Notes: generated from the sequence alone by a model not told the origin. 64,000 bases of DNA from Sphingobacterium thalpophilum (GCF_038396785.1 NZ_CP151087.1:5580001-5644000), one strand, 5' to 3'. Positions 1 through 8,920 are shown, counted from the stretch's first letter. A program made the numbers and translations.

Positions 1-427
1 TTATGCATTTACGGAAATTAAATACCCAGGAGCGCCTAGACTGGATTTGGAAGAGATAAAGGCTGGTGTGCCATTGTCTTTATTCGGAAAGGAAATTATG
101 CCTATCGAGGTCCTGCATTATAAAATGCCTGTGTTGGGCTTTAGAATTGGAGATTTCGCCTATATTACTGATGCGAAGTTCATTTCTGACGAATCAAGAA
201 AATTATTGGAAGGAGTAAAGATTCTTGTCGTAAATGCTTTACAGAAGGAATCTCATATTTCACATTTAACGTTGGAAGAGGCGATTGAATTTGCCGATGA
301 TATTCATGCCGACAAAACCTATTTTACACATATTGGGCATCGAATGGGATTGCATGAAGTTGTTTCAGGAGAATTGCCCGAAAATATGTTTCTAGCCTAT
401 GACAGATTACAGTTGGATATAACCTAA
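1..427 (+). CDS. MBL-fold metallo-hydrolase (PhnP-like), 3' end only
   Basis: This is the C-terminal part of a metallo-beta-lactamase-fold hydrolase. The frame is open from base 2, so the gene begins before the window and the TTG at 47 is internal. Visible are a histidine in LHYKMPVLGFR followed by GDFAYITDAKF, and a late THIGHRMG motif, both typical of metal-ligand positions in the PhnP/phosphodiesterase branch of the family. Relatives cleave cyclic phosphodiester or similar phosphoesters in the cytoplasm. The substrate cannot be set from this fragment. The family call is firm and the specific activity is open. Confidence 0.8.
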   Translation, partial: YAFTEIKYPGAPRLDLEEIKAGVPLSLFGKEIMPIEVLHYKMPVLGFRIGDFAYITDAKFISDESRKLLEGVKILVVNALQKESHISHLTLEEAIEFADDIHADKTYFTHIGHRMGLHEVVSGELPENMFLAYDRLQLDIT

Positions 428-505
428 TCTATTTAATATAAAACTATAGTCCTTTTTTCGTTGTTATACCTATAAAAAATAAATTAGGTATTAAATTATA
501 AGGAA

Positions 506-661
506 ATGGGAAATTTACTGTACATCATCGCCGTTATTTTAGTTATCATTTGGACGATAAGCTTTTTTGGAGGTTATGCGGCTGGAAATAATATCATCCA
601 CATTCTTTTGGTGATTGCAATTATCGTTGTATTACTACGTGTTATTCGTGGCAATGCTTAA
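506..661 (+). CDS. 51-residue small membrane protein (lmo0937/DUF5670-like)
   Basis: A short ORF, MGNLLYIIAVILVIIWTISF onward, encodes 51 residues. It has two hydrophobic stretches (about residues 4-21 and 30-45) separated by a GGYAAGN turn and ends in RVIRGNA. This is the pattern of the lmo0937/DUF5670 family of tiny two-helix membrane proteins that are common in Bacteroidota and have no assigned function. It begins 78 bases after the hydrolase gene and ends four bases before the convergent ispD stop codon. AAGGAAATG precedes the start. The call rests on pattern recognition of the family. Confidence 0.65.
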   Translation: MGNLLYIIAVILVIIWTISFFGGYAAGNNIIHILLVIAIIVVLLRVIRGNA

Positions 662-665
662 CCAT

Positions 666-1349
666 TTAAATTAGTTTTAAATAAAGTTGGGCAATTTGTA
701 AGTCTTGGGGATAGGTGATTTTTATATTCTTAGAATCACCTTCAACAATATAAATACTTTTGCCCGTTTTTTCGACCACTGAAGCATCATCTGTAAAAAG
801 TGGATCTTCATCTTGTTGGTAGGATTTTAACAACAATGCTCCGAGGAAGACTTGTGGAGTTTGTATCAGCCAAATCTGATTTCTATCTGTGGCGGTATTT
901 GTGGATATATTTCCTAAACGCACCGATTCAACACTCTTTTGTGCCAATACAATTGCTTGGTGTTCGTAAGCTCCCTGAAAAGCCTTTCTAATTAAATCGT
1001 CCGAAATAATCGGACGAGCTCCATCGTGTACGGCGATGTAATCTTTAGGACCAATGTCGAAGTTTTGTTTAATGTAGTCTATACCGTTCTTTACGCTTTC
1101 GAAACGAGTTTTTCCGCCAAATGCAATATGTATTGGTCTGTCAAACTGATACTTTACACATAACTGGTTCCAATAGCTTTCCATTGCTTCACTGATTACC
1201 AAGATAACTTCTGAAATGGTGTTGGATTGATAGAAGCGATCAATAGTATGCATCACGATCGGCAGCCCATCCAAGTTAAGAAACTGCTTTGGAAGATCGC
1301 TTTTCATCCTGTTTCCGATTCCTGCAGCAACGATTATGGCAAAATTCAT
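666..1349 (-). CDS. ispD: 2-C-methyl-D-erythritol 4-phosphate cytidylyltransferase
   Basis: The product (227 residues) makes CDP-methylerythritol from CTP and methylerythritol 4-phosphate, step three of the non-mevalonate isoprenoid pathway. The nucleotide-binding start IVAAGIGNRMKSDLPKQFL carries the family's GxGxRM...PKQ signature. VHDGARPII (around residue 107) and the later TDDASVVE motif are also typical. The length fits the family. The ATG start is at 1349. It lies downstream of queA on the same strand with a hairpin terminator between them, so it is probably transcribed separately. Confidence 0.95.
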   Translation of the reverse strand: MNFAIIVAAGIGNRMKSDLPKQFLNLDGLPIVMHTIDRFYQSNTISEVILVISEAMESYWNQLCVKYQFDRPIHIAFGGKTRFESVKNGIDYIKQNFDIGPKDYIAVHDGARPIISDDLIRKAFQGAYEHQAIVLAQKSVESVRLGNISTNTATDRNQIWLIQTPQVFLGALLLKSYQQDEDPLFTDDASVVEKTGKSIYIVEGDSKNIKITYPQDLQIAQLYLKLI

Positions 1350-1373
1350 GTTATTATTGAAGGGTTTTTATTT

Positions 1374-1413
1374 AAAAAAAACGTGGATAGTTATGAAGCC
1401 ATCCACGTTTTCT
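1374..1413 (-). terminator. Hairpin terminator after queA
   Basis: ACGTGGAT (1381-1388) and ATCCACGT (1401-1408) form a stem extended by flanking A and T runs. Read on the minus strand the stem is followed by a run of T residues, as expected for an intrinsic terminator ending queA transcription before ispD. Confidence 0.75.
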
Positions 1414-1433
1414 GTTTTTGTTATATCAAATCA

Positions 1434-2483
1434 TTAGATAATTAACATGGCATCACCATAGCTATAGAATCTGTATTTTTCTTTTACTGCAACTTCGTAT
1501 GCATTCATGACGTTTTCGTAACCAGCGAAAGCAGCAATCATCACCAAAAGTGTAGATTCTGGCGTGTGGAAGTTTGTAATCATCGAGTTTGCAATACTGA
1601 AATCGTAAGGAGGGTAGATGAACTTACTGGTCCAGTCAGAAGCCGCTTTTAAGTGATGGTCTGCAGAAACAGAAGATTCTATTGCACGCATAGAAGTCGT
1701 TCCTACAGCACACACACGACGTTTGTTATCGATAGCTTTATTAACAACGCGCGCAGCCTCATCAGTGATGATAAACTGTTCGGAATCCATCTTATGTTTG
1801 GTTAAATCTTCGACTTCAACGGTACGGAAAGTTCCAAGCCCAACGTGAAGAGTAACTTCTGCAAAATCAACGCCTTTTAGTTCCAAGCGTTTCATTAACT
1901 CTCTGGAGAAGTGAAGTCCCGCTGTAGGTGCAGCGACAGCCCCTTCATTTTTTGCATAGATTGTTTGATAACGGAATTTATCTTCCGGTGTAGCTTTACG
2001 CTTGATATATTTAGGAAGCGGAGTTTCACCTAAGATTTCGATATTACGGCGGAACTCTTCATCGGTACCGTCAAATAAAAATCTAATTGTACGACCACGA
2101 GAAGTTGTATTGTCAACCACTTCGGCAACCAATAAATCATCATCACCGAAATATAATTTGTTGCCTACACGGATTTTACGCGCAGGGTCTACCAATACAT
2201 CCCAAAGACGAAGTTCATTGTTCAATTCACGCAACAAGAAAACTTCAATCGTCGCTCCAGTTTTTTCTTTATTACCGTAAAGGCGCGCTGGAAAAACTTT
2301 AGTATTGTTTAAGATCATGACATCCTTGTCATCGAAATAATCCAATACATCTTTGAAAATTTTGTGTTCAATTTTACCAGTATCTCTATGTAGGACCATC
2401 AAGCGTGATTCGTCACGATTTTCAGAAGGTTCAGAAGCAAGTAATGATTCTGGTAAGTTGAATTTAAATTGAGATAACTTCAT
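1434..2483 (-). CDS. queA: S-adenosylmethionine:tRNA ribosyltransferase-isomerase
   Basis: QueA transfers and isomerises the ribosyl group of S-adenosylmethionine onto preQ1 in tRNA to make epoxyqueuosine. The 349-residue protein has the expected N-terminal MKLSQFKFNLPESLLASEPSE. It also has the central NEGAVAAPTAGLHFS and LHVGLGTFRTVEVEDL blocks and the C-terminal ITNFHTPESTLLVMIAAFAG, all hallmarks of the family. A queE homologue lies about 9.5 kb away, so two steps of queuosine synthesis are in the window but not in one operon. A TAnnTTTG promoter box lies about 75 bases upstream. Confidence 0.97.
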   Translation of the reverse strand: MKLSQFKFNLPESLLASEPSENRDESRLMVLHRDTGKIEHKIFKDVLDYFDDKDVMILNNTKVFPARLYGNKEKTGATIEVFLLRELNNELRLWDVLVDPARKIRVGNKLYFGDDDLLVAEVVDNTTSRGRTIRFLFDGTDEEFRRNIEILGETPLPKYIKRKATPEDKFRYQTIYAKNEGAVAAPTAGLHFSRELMKRLELKGVDFAEVTLHVGLGTFRTVEVEDLTKHKMDSEQFIITDEAARVVNKAIDNKRRVCAVGTTSMRAIESSVSADHHLKAASDWTSKFIYPPYDFSIANSMITNFHTPESTLLVMIAAFAGYENVMNAYEVAVKEKYRFYSYGDAMLII

Positions 2484-2559
2484 CTTTAATAATAGTATAT
2501 ATTAATATCTGCCTTTCAGTGCATTACAGTGCACCAAATACCAGGCTGCCAAAAGCATA

Positions 2560-2567
2560 CAAAGTTA
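2560..2567 (-). promoter_or_regulatory. Putative queA promoter -7 box (TAACTTTG)
   Basis: On the minus strand this reads TAACTTTG, matching the Bacteroidota sigma-A -7 consensus TAnnTTTG. No clear TTG -33 element is seen at the usual spacing. The predicted untranslated leader is about 70 bases. Confidence 0.4.
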
Positions 2568-2668
2568 TAACTTTTTCGGGTATGGAAGAGCCATATTTCT
2601 AATTAATGTATATATTTTTGGGGATTTTGACATTAAATCAAAACTATATTGTATTTTAGAATACAATT

Positions 2669-3913
2669 ATGCTATTTTTTAGATTGATATTGGAGAGTTG
2701 TCAGTTTGCTTTTTCGGCATTGAAAGACAATCGTACTCGCACCTTACTTTCGCTGCTGGGTGTGACCATCGGTATTTTTACGATTATTGGTGTATTTTCT
2801 GCAGTAGATACCCTACGGAATAATATAGAGGAATCAGTCAAGAAGATTGGCAGCAAAACACTGTATATCGAAAAATGGCCCTGGGATGGCGGCCCAAATT
2901 TCCCTTGGTGGAAATACTTGAATAGACCCGAACCCACATACAATAATTACCTGGATTTAAAAAGCCGGATGACGACGGCTGAGTATATGGCGTATATGAT
3001 CAATATCGGCAATACGACTATTAAATATAAAAATAATTCGGCCCAAGGCTCATCGGTTAATGCTGCGACTTACGAAAATCTTTACATTCAAAATTTGAAT
3101 ATTATAGATGGTCGTTACTTTGCTGAAAGTGAGTCGAGGGGTGGAGCTCTTGTAACTGTGTTGGGCGCAAATATTGCAGAGGGGCTTTTTCCTAATGAGG
3201 AACCAGTTGGCAAATATATCAATATGTTAGGCCGAAAAATTCAGGTTATTGGTGTATTAAAGAAAGAAGGAAATGGTGTATTGATTAATACCTCTCCGGA
3301 TGATACAGCCTTTATTCCGTTTGAGCTGGCTAGAAATTTGGTCAACTATGATAATTTCTCACCGAGTATAGCGATGGTTATTAAATCGAACTACACGCTT
3401 GGCGAGGCTGAGAGCGAAGCGAAAACACTTATGCGGTCGATTCGTCGTATATCACCACAACGGGAGGAGAATTTTTCCATTAACCAGACAACAATGATCA
3501 CAGGTGCATTGGATCAGCTTTTTGGTATCATTAATCTGGCGGGTTTTTCAATTGGTATTTTTTCAATTTTAGTCGGCGGTTTTGGCATTGCCAATATTAT
3601 GTTTGTAAGTGTCAAAGAACGTACACATATCATCGGAATTCAGAAAGCGCTAGGAGCTAAAAATTTCTTTATTCTTTCACAATTTTTAGTAGAGTCTATT
3701 GTACTTTGTTTGTTGGGTGGAGGGATTGGTCTCGTTGTCGTCTATTTTTTGGCTTTTGTGGTACAAGCTGCGATTGGCGTTGCTATTGTGGTCAGTTTGA
3801 AAATGGTAATGCTTACTGTTTCACTTTCTACTTTTATTGGGTTAATATCGGGCATTGTTCCAGCTTTAATGGCTTCTCGATTGGATCCGGTAGAAGCGAT
3901 TCGGAGTAAATAA
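2669..3913 (+). CDS. ABC transporter permease, MacB/FtsX-like
   Basis: A 414-residue integral membrane permease. It has an N-terminal helix after FSALKDNRTRTLLSLLGVTIG, the usual start of MacB-type permeases. A large periplasmic MacB_PCD-like domain follows (about residues 50-270), then three C-terminal helices of the FtsX domain. The permease signature KERTHIIGIQKALGAKNFFI and the ending ALMASRLDPVEAIRSK are present. Such proteins pair with a separate ATPase for mechanotransmission-type export, but no ATPase gene is adjacent. It is followed seven bases later by the DUF2306 gene, suggesting co-transcription. Confidence 0.9.
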   Translation: MLFFRLILESCQFAFSALKDNRTRTLLSLLGVTIGIFTIIGVFSAVDTLRNNIEESVKKIGSKTLYIEKWPWDGGPNFPWWKYLNRPEPTYNNYLDLKSRMTTAEYMAYMINIGNTTIKYKNNSAQGSSVNAATYENLYIQNLNIIDGRYFAESESRGGALVTVLGANIAEGLFPNEEPVGKYINMLGRKIQVIGVLKKEGNGVLINTSPDDTAFIPFELARNLVNYDNFSPSIAMVIKSNYTLGEAESEAKTLMRSIRRISPQREENFSINQTTMITGALDQLFGIINLAGFSIGIFSILVGGFGIANIMFVSVKERTHIIGIQKALGAKNFFILSQFLVESIVLCLLGGGIGLVVVYFLAFVVQAAIGVAIVVSLKMVMLTVSLSTFIGLISGIVPALMASRLDPVEAIRSK

Positions 3914-3920
3914 AAAAGGT

Positions 3921-4562
3921 ATGTTTAAAAGGGCTCAATTTTCGATATTACATGGATTTTGGCTTTTAATCTTTGCTTACAGCTGCCTGTTGATGGCTGA
4001 AATTACTTTTCGCTATCGCGGCTTCTCTCTCGATGCTAATTTCTTGATGATTAAGCAGACCGAAATAGAATCACTTTGGTGGTATCGCTACGTGTTTTAT
4101 ATCCATGTTTGCACGGCTATCTTTGCCTTGCCTGCCGGCTTTACGCAGTTTAATACTTATCTATTGAATAAATATCCGCGAGTCCATCGAAGTATCGGGT
4201 ATTTATATGTATTCGCCATTTTGGTTTTTGCCGCTCCTTCAGGTTTGCTTATTGGATCCGTGGCGAATGGCGGGTTAACCGCTATTATTGCCTTTGAATT
4301 ATTGGGGCTTGGATGGTGCTATTTTACATGGCGGGCAGTTCGTTTGGCGAGTCAGCGAAAATTTGATAAACACCGTGATTTTATGATCCGTAGTTTTGCA
4401 TTAACCTGCTCGGCATTGACCCTACGTTTTTGGAAGGTTGCTTTAGTATACTTCTTTCAGCCCAATCCCATGGATGTTTATCAAATTATTGCATGGCTGG
4501 GATGGATACCTAATTTGTTGCTGGCGGAATTTATTATTTATCAAAAAAATCATAAATTATGA
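3921..4562 (+). CDS. DUF2306 family membrane protein
   Basis: A 213-residue protein with about six predicted transmembrane helices. It contains PAGFTQF, KYPRVHRSIGYLYV (histidine-rich loop) and KHRDFMIRSFALTCSALTLRFW, which match the DUF2306 membrane family. The conserved histidines suggest metal or haem contact, but no function is established. The stop overlaps the next gene by four bases (ATGA at 4559-4562), so translation of the two is probably coupled. Confidence 0.8.
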   Translation: MFKRAQFSILHGFWLLIFAYSCLLMAEITFRYRGFSLDANFLMIKQTEIESLWWYRYVFYIHVCTAIFALPAGFTQFNTYLLNKYPRVHRSIGYLYVFAILVFAAPSGLLIGSVANGGLTAIIAFELLGLGWCYFTWRAVRLASQRKFDKHRDFMIRSFALTCSALTLRFWKVALVYFFQPNPMDVYQIIAWLGWIPNLLLAEFIIYQKNHKL

Positions 4563-5473
4563 AGAAAAACCTTTGTTTACTGTTATTGCTTGGAGCAGTC
4601 CTTGGTTGTAAGGATGGGAAAAGTAAAAAGAATGAAACTGCCGAAATAAAAGATACTGTTGCCGTCGAGCGTGAGGCCCATCAGGAACTTTACGGTAATT
4701 GGGTTGGCGACTTTGTCGTTGATGAAAGTACACTTGGAGAAGATGAGGGTTTGCCAACAACGGATTACGCTCCCAAGATAAATCTGACGATAAAGAAAAT
4801 TACCGATAAAGGAGGTGTTTATGGACAGAATGTTGTAAAGGGGAATCTGCGCTCTTTTGTAGGGAAGTTGGAAGAAAACGGTACTGATATTCGCTTATTA
4901 TTGGATGAACCTGGAGACAGAAAATCCGACGGGCGTTTTGAAATTAAGCTTAATCATGACACGCTAATTGGTAACTGGTCTGCGTATGACCAGGGTGTAA
5001 AGATCAAAAAGCGAAACTTTAAATTGTTGAAAAAACAATTTGCCTATAATCCAAATCTGATGCTTAAAAATCAGGATGGAGAGGAGGGGACCTTGGTTGA
5101 CTGGATTAATGAAAAAAGAAAAGAGGAAACTGACGTGGATGGTGACTCAACGTATACATACATTATACAATATTATAGATCTGCATCTCCCGCAGTCTTT
5201 ACTGTAAATGCGTCTAAGCAAAAGTTGACAGAGAAAGATCTGAAAAACCTCAAGAAATTAGATTTGGAAATTATTCGGAATACCATTTTCGCCCGACATG
5301 GCTATGCGTTTACTAAACCCAGCATTCGCCAATTTTTTGAGCCTGTAGATTGGTATGTACCTATTTCAAAAGATGTGAGTGCAGACTTAAGTCAACTGGA
5401 AAAAGATAATATAGCCTTGCTGACTAGGTTTGAAAAATATGCAACAGATAATTATGACACCTTTGGAAGATAA
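4559..5473 (+). CDS. Lipoprotein with C-terminal YARHG domain
   Basis: A 304-residue predicted lipoprotein. The signal MKKNLCLLLLLGAVLGC ends in a lipobox cysteine at residue 17. A beta-rich middle region (residues 45-165) of unknown family is followed by a C-terminal YARHG domain. That domain is recognised from RNTIFARHGYAFTKPSIRQF and the downstream WYVPISKDV...LSQLEKDNIALL. YARHG domains occur on extracellular or envelope proteins of unknown role. It is the last gene of the ABC permease-DUF2306 run, translationally coupled to the gene before it, and ends at a strong bidirectional terminator. Confidence 0.85.
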   Translation: MKKNLCLLLLLGAVLGCKDGKSKKNETAEIKDTVAVEREAHQELYGNWVGDFVVDESTLGEDEGLPTTDYAPKINLTIKKITDKGGVYGQNVVKGNLRSFVGKLEENGTDIRLLLDEPGDRKSDGRFEIKLNHDTLIGNWSAYDQGVKIKKRNFKLLKKQFAYNPNLMLKNQDGEEGTLVDWINEKRKEETDVDGDSTYTYIIQYYRSASPAVFTVNASKQKLTEKDLKNLKKLDLEIIRNTIFARHGYAFTKPSIRQFFEPVDWYVPISKDVSADLSQLEKDNIALLTRFEKYATDNYDTFGR

Positions 5474-5504
5474 TCCAGTTGGCATTACGAGACAATATTT
5501 ATGC

Positions 5505-5559
5505 GATCAATCACACAAAAAAGGCTTTACATTGTAAAGCCTTTTTTGTGTGATTGATC
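5505..5559. terminator. Bidirectional terminator with perfect 26-bp arms
   Basis: Arms 5505-5530 and 5534-5559 are perfect reverse complements around a 3-base loop. The GC core (GGCTTTAC) is flanked by A and T runs, so it can terminate both the YARHG lipoprotein gene (plus) and hisD (minus). Confidence 0.9.
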
Positions 5560-5567
5560 GTGATGTT

Positions 5568-6857
5568 TTATCCATTCTTCCGAATGGAAATCGCATTTTT
5601 ATGCGCCTGTAGTCCCTCGAGTTCAGCGAGTATTTCAACCACTGATCCGATTTGTTGAAGCCCGGTTTCGTTTATATGTTGAAAGGTAACTTTTTTAACA
5701 AAAGAATCTACCGATACGCCTGAATAGGAGCGTGCATAACCTGATGTCGGTAGTGTGTGATTTGTACCTGAGGCATAATCTCCTGCGCTTTCAGGTGTTA
5801 AGTGTCCTAAAAAAACAGAACCAGCATTGCTGATATAGCGTGTTAAGGATTCCCATTGGTCCGTCTCCAAAATAAGGTGTTCTGGTGCATAATCGTTTGA
5901 AAACTGTATGGCCTCCCGAAGCGTCTCAACAGTTACTGCATAGGAATTTTCAATCGCTTTTGAAGCGAGTTCCTTGCGTGGCAAAACCGCTAACTGGGCT
6001 ACAAGGGCTGTGTTGACTGCATCAACTAGCGCATTGGATGTTGCAACCAGGACTGCTTGACTGTCGGCTCCATGTTCAGCCTGTGCCAAAAGATCTGCTG
6101 CCACAAATGCTGGGCTTGCCGATTCATCCGCGACGACCAGCACTTCGGATGGTCCTGCAGGCATATCAATACTGACATTTGCTAGCCCCTGTATGATGGA
6201 TTTTGCTTTTGTGACAAATTGATTGCCCGGGCCAAAGATCTTATCCACTTTTGGTATGGTCTCCGTTCCAAAACCCATCGCTGCAACGGCCTGAGCACCT
6301 CCAACTAAGTATATTCTGTTTATCTTAAGTAATTTTAAACAAAAAGCGACAAAGCCATTGATTTTTCCATTGGATTGAGGTGGAGAACAAACGACGATCT
6401 CTTTGCATCCAGCTATCCTTGCCGGGACACCAAGCATTAAAAGCGTGCTTGGTAAAACTGCTGACCCGCCAGGGATGTAAAGTCCAACTTTTTCAATCGG
6501 ACGGACTTCTCGCCAGCATTTTACACCGGGCATTGTTTCAACCGTACGCTCTCTTTTTAGCTGTGTACTATGGAATTTATGGATATTTTGAAAAGCGATT
6601 TCAAGTGCTCTCTGTTGATCACGGCCTATGGTAGACGCCAAAGCGTCGATATCTTCCTCGTCTAAATATAATCTGTCAAGTTCAACTTTATCAAATTTGG
6701 CGGCATATTCGCGCAGAACCACATCACCTTGTTGACGTACTTGTTGAATAATCTCCTGAACAACATCCTGAATTGCATTGTTGGGGTCCATATTTCGGGC
6801 AACTAATTGTTGTATTTCCTCTTTCCCTAGGGTCTTGTAATCATATTTTTTTAACAT
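5568..6857 (-). CDS. hisD: Histidinol dehydrogenase
   Basis: HisD oxidises histidinol to histidine in two NAD-dependent steps, the end of histidine synthesis. I place the start at the ATG at 6857 (429 residues, MLKKYDYKTL). A longer frame to 6899 would start at TTG inside hisG, and GAGG sits just upstream of the chosen ATG. The motifs IPGGSAVLPSTLLMLGVPA, FGPGNQFVTKAKS, AEHGADSQAVLV and APEHL, plus the C-terminal SGTNHTLPTSG, match the family and its zinc-binding Q/H/D residues. It lies 22 bases after hisG. No further his gene follows. Confidence 0.96.
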   Translation of the reverse strand: MLKKYDYKTLGKEEIQQLVARNMDPNNAIQDVVQEIIQQVRQQGDVVLREYAAKFDKVELDRLYLDEEDIDALASTIGRDQQRALEIAFQNIHKFHSTQLKRERTVETMPGVKCWREVRPIEKVGLYIPGGSAVLPSTLLMLGVPARIAGCKEIVVCSPPQSNGKINGFVAFCLKLLKINRIYLVGGAQAVAAMGFGTETIPKVDKIFGPGNQFVTKAKSIIQGLANVSIDMPAGPSEVLVVADESASPAFVAADLLAQAEHGADSQAVLVATSNALVDAVNTALVAQLAVLPRKELASKAIENSYAVTVETLREAIQFSNDYAPEHLILETDQWESLTRYISNAGSVFLGHLTPESAGDYASGTNHTLPTSGYARSYSGVSVDSFVKKVTFQHINETGLQQIGSVVEILAELEGLQAHKNAISIRKNG

Positions 6858-6879
6858 AGTCGTACCTCGCGTGTCAAGT

Positions 6880-7731
6880 TTAAAGGATGATTTTTTCAAT
6901 TGGCATTACAACGATACCTTGGGCACCTTCAGCTTTTAACTTATTGATCTTATCCCAAAAGTCATCTTCCGTGATAACAGTGTGTACAGCAACCCAACCT
7001 TCTTCTGCCAGTGGAACAACCGTAGGACTCTTAACACCGTGTAATAAAGAAGTAATAGCCGGCAAATTTTTCTTTTCGACATTCAATACCACATATTTAG
7101 TTTCTTTTGCTAAAAGAACAGATTCGATACGTTGCACTAATTCCGCCAAAACTTCATTGCCTTCCAATCCCTTTCTTCCGACCAATATGGCTTCTGAATT
7201 TTTAACATCAGCAAAAGGCTTCAAACCATTACTTTTTAGTGTTCCACCGGTCGATACGATATCACAGATCGCATCACTAAGACCCAAACCGGGAGAAATT
7301 TCAACTGAGCCAGATATCAAACGGATATCTGCATTGATCTTATACTCGTCTAGAAAATTCTTTAGGATATTTGGATAAGAGGTTGCGATTGCTTTGCCGT
7401 TAAGGTCTTTAATGTCTTGGATGGTGCTATCTTTGGGAATAGCAAGTTTCAATGTACATTTTCCAAAACCAAGCCTCTTGATGTATTCTACTTTAGATTC
7501 GGTCTCATCAATGATGTTTTCACCGACGATGCCCAGGTCGGCTATACCTTGTTCCACATATCCCGGAATATCATCATCTCTCAGAAATAATATTTCGAGT
7601 GGGAAATTCCCAACCGTGGTGATTAAAGAACTTTTGTAGTTCTCGAAGTCTAAACCACAATTTTTCAGTAATTGAACAGATTTTTCGTTTAACCTACCCG
7701 ATTTTTGGATAGCAATTTTAAGATTTTTCAA
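6880..7731 (-). CDS. hisG: ATP phosphoribosyltransferase, long form
   Basis: HisG joins ATP and PRPP in the committed step of histidine synthesis. At 283 residues it is the long form. The catalytic part starts KIAIQKSGRL, includes DLGIVGENII and ISGSVEISPGLGLSDAICDIVSTGGTL (PRPP site), and is followed by a C-terminal ACT-like regulatory domain (about residues 205-283) that normally mediates feedback by histidine. The start is TTG at 7731. No in-frame ATG is near, and the family N-terminus begins here. A histidine-rich leader ORF precedes it by 77 bases. Confidence 0.96.
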   Translation of the reverse strand: MKNLKIAIQKSGRLNEKSVQLLKNCGLDFENYKSSLITTVGNFPLEILFLRDDDIPGYVEQGIADLGIVGENIIDETESKVEYIKRLGFGKCTLKLAIPKDSTIQDIKDLNGKAIATSYPNILKNFLDEYKINADIRLISGSVEISPGLGLSDAICDIVSTGGTLKSNGLKPFADVKNSEAILVGRKGLEGNEVLAELVQRIESVLLAKETKYVVLNVEKKNLPAITSLLHGVKSPTVVPLAEEGWVAVHTVITEDDFWDKINKLKAEGAQGIVVMPIEKIIL

Positions 7732-7808
7732 CGCTTTATAAATGTTAGCAGTAAATTATTAATAATAAGAAATCAAACAAGAGGGAAGGTATTCTACGTA
7801 AGAACACA

Positions 7809-7874
7809 TTAAATTAACATATCGCCACAATGGCGATGATGAAAATGAAAATGATGTACGCAAGTATAGACCAT
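7809..7874 (-). CDS. hisL: His-operon leader peptide (21 residues, six His)
   Basis: A 21-codon ORF starts at ATG 7874 and contains HHFHFHHRH at residues 7-15, six histidines in nine residues. It lies 77 bases upstream of hisG on the same strand. A histidine-rich leader at this place is the classical sign of attenuation by charged tRNA-His supply. A 7-bp hairpin (ATCGCCA / TGGCGAT, 7821-7837) overlaps the last His codons, so a stalled ribosome would mask it. I could not find a clear U-tailed terminator between leader and hisG, so the exact switch is unresolved. Confidence 0.75.
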   Translation of the reverse strand: MVYTCVHHFHFHHRHCGDMLI

Positions 7875-8311
7875 GTTTGTATTAATAACTGCAAGCAAAT
7901 GTATAGTAAATTAATGGGAAATGCAAGACTATCATTTTAAAATTCTTATCCTAATGGACTTGTTGTTGAAATGAATTCAATTTTCTTGAAAAAATTGTAA
8001 AAACTAGGTCATTTATTGGGGAATACACTATAATTTAGACAAAAGACAATGCTGATTTCCTATCCTATAGTAAGCTGTTTGAATTACTCCAATAGTGAGC
8101 TTGTGAAATTTTGTCCAATCGAAATGTTTCTTGATAGGGTGACAACTCTCATAAATTTCCTTATTTTTAAGGATTGGGGAGTAACTTATTAAGTTAATAG
8201 CGGATAAAAGTGACAATAGTGGGGGGAGAAGTTGTTGTTTAATAAATTGGAGTAGTGTGTTTAGTGGTACCTAATTCAAGGGAATGGTAAATTAGATCAA
8301 TTATTTGTTAG
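7875..8311. other. Intergenic region between his leader and PAP2 gene
   Basis: About 440 AT-rich bases separate the divergent his leader and the phosphatase gene. They must carry both promoters, but I see no convincing consensus box, repeat or RNA gene. A 62-codon minus-strand frame here (8028-8216) looks fortuitous. Confidence 0.5.
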
Positions 8312-8902
8312 ATGAAAAGATTAGCTTTTATTTTTATTTGTTGGGTTAACTGTCTTTATGGCCCTGTTCTAGGACAAGAAAGTCCAGCGTCTACGTTAGA
8401 TATCCGGATATTGGAGTCCATAGCTGAGACTCGGACAGCGCCACAAACACAAACATTTAAAGTGCTTTCTGATATCAATAACTATGTTCAGATAGCCGTT
8501 CCTGTTGGTTTACTGGTGGCAGGTGCGGTCAACGATGATAAGGCAATGCGTCAGAATGCCCTGTATGTCGCCAGTAGTACGGCTGTAACAGCGCTAGTGA
8601 ATGTTGGTTTAAAACATATCTTTAAGCGAAGTAGGCCATTTAAAAAATATCCTAATTTCATATCGGTTCGTACAGCCGGTGGGTATTCCTTTCCCTCTGG
8701 TCATACGTCATCTGCTTTTGCTACGGCTTCTGCTTTGTCTCGAGCCTACTCGAAGTGGTACGTCGTTGCGCCATCCCTTTTATGGGCGAGTAGCGTGGGA
8801 TATTCAAGGATGTATTTGGGCGTACATTTTCCCTCCGATGTATTAGCAGGAGCTGTACTAGGAACGGGAGCGGCCTTTGCTTTGGATGGATTAAAGAAAT
8901 AA
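8312..8902 (+). CDS. PAP2-family membrane/periplasmic phosphatase
   Basis: A 196-residue acid phosphatase of the PAP2 superfamily with an N-terminal signal sequence (cleavage plausible after VLGQ, residues 18-21). The three catalytic blocks are present: KRSRPF (about residue 108), PSGHTSS (about 126) and SRMYLGVHFPSDVLAG (about 168), carrying the arginine, histidine and aspartate residues of the vanadium-haloperoxidase-type site. Relatives dephosphorylate lipid phosphates such as undecaprenyl pyrophosphate or phosphatidyl phosphates. The substrate cannot be told from sequence. The oxidoreductase gene begins 18 bases downstream, possibly in one transcript. Confidence 0.9.
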   Translation: MKRLAFIFICWVNCLYGPVLGQESPASTLDIRILESIAETRTAPQTQTFKVLSDINNYVQIAVPVGLLVAGAVNDDKAMRQNALYVASSTAVTALVNVGLKHIFKRSRPFKKYPNFISVRTAGGYSFPSGHTSSAFATASALSRAYSKWYVVAPSLLWASSVGYSRMYLGVHFPSDVLAGAVLGTGAAFALDGLKK

Positions 8903-8920
8903 TATAGCAATAGAAAAAAA

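Noticed and set aside
6858..6899. Longer HisD start inside hisG
   Set aside because: The start would be TTG. The ATG at 6857 has a GAGG upstream and begins the conserved protein.
8028..8216. 62-codon minus-strand ORF between hisG leader and PAP2
   Set aside because: No signal, domain or plausible start context. It lies in an AT-rich promoter region.
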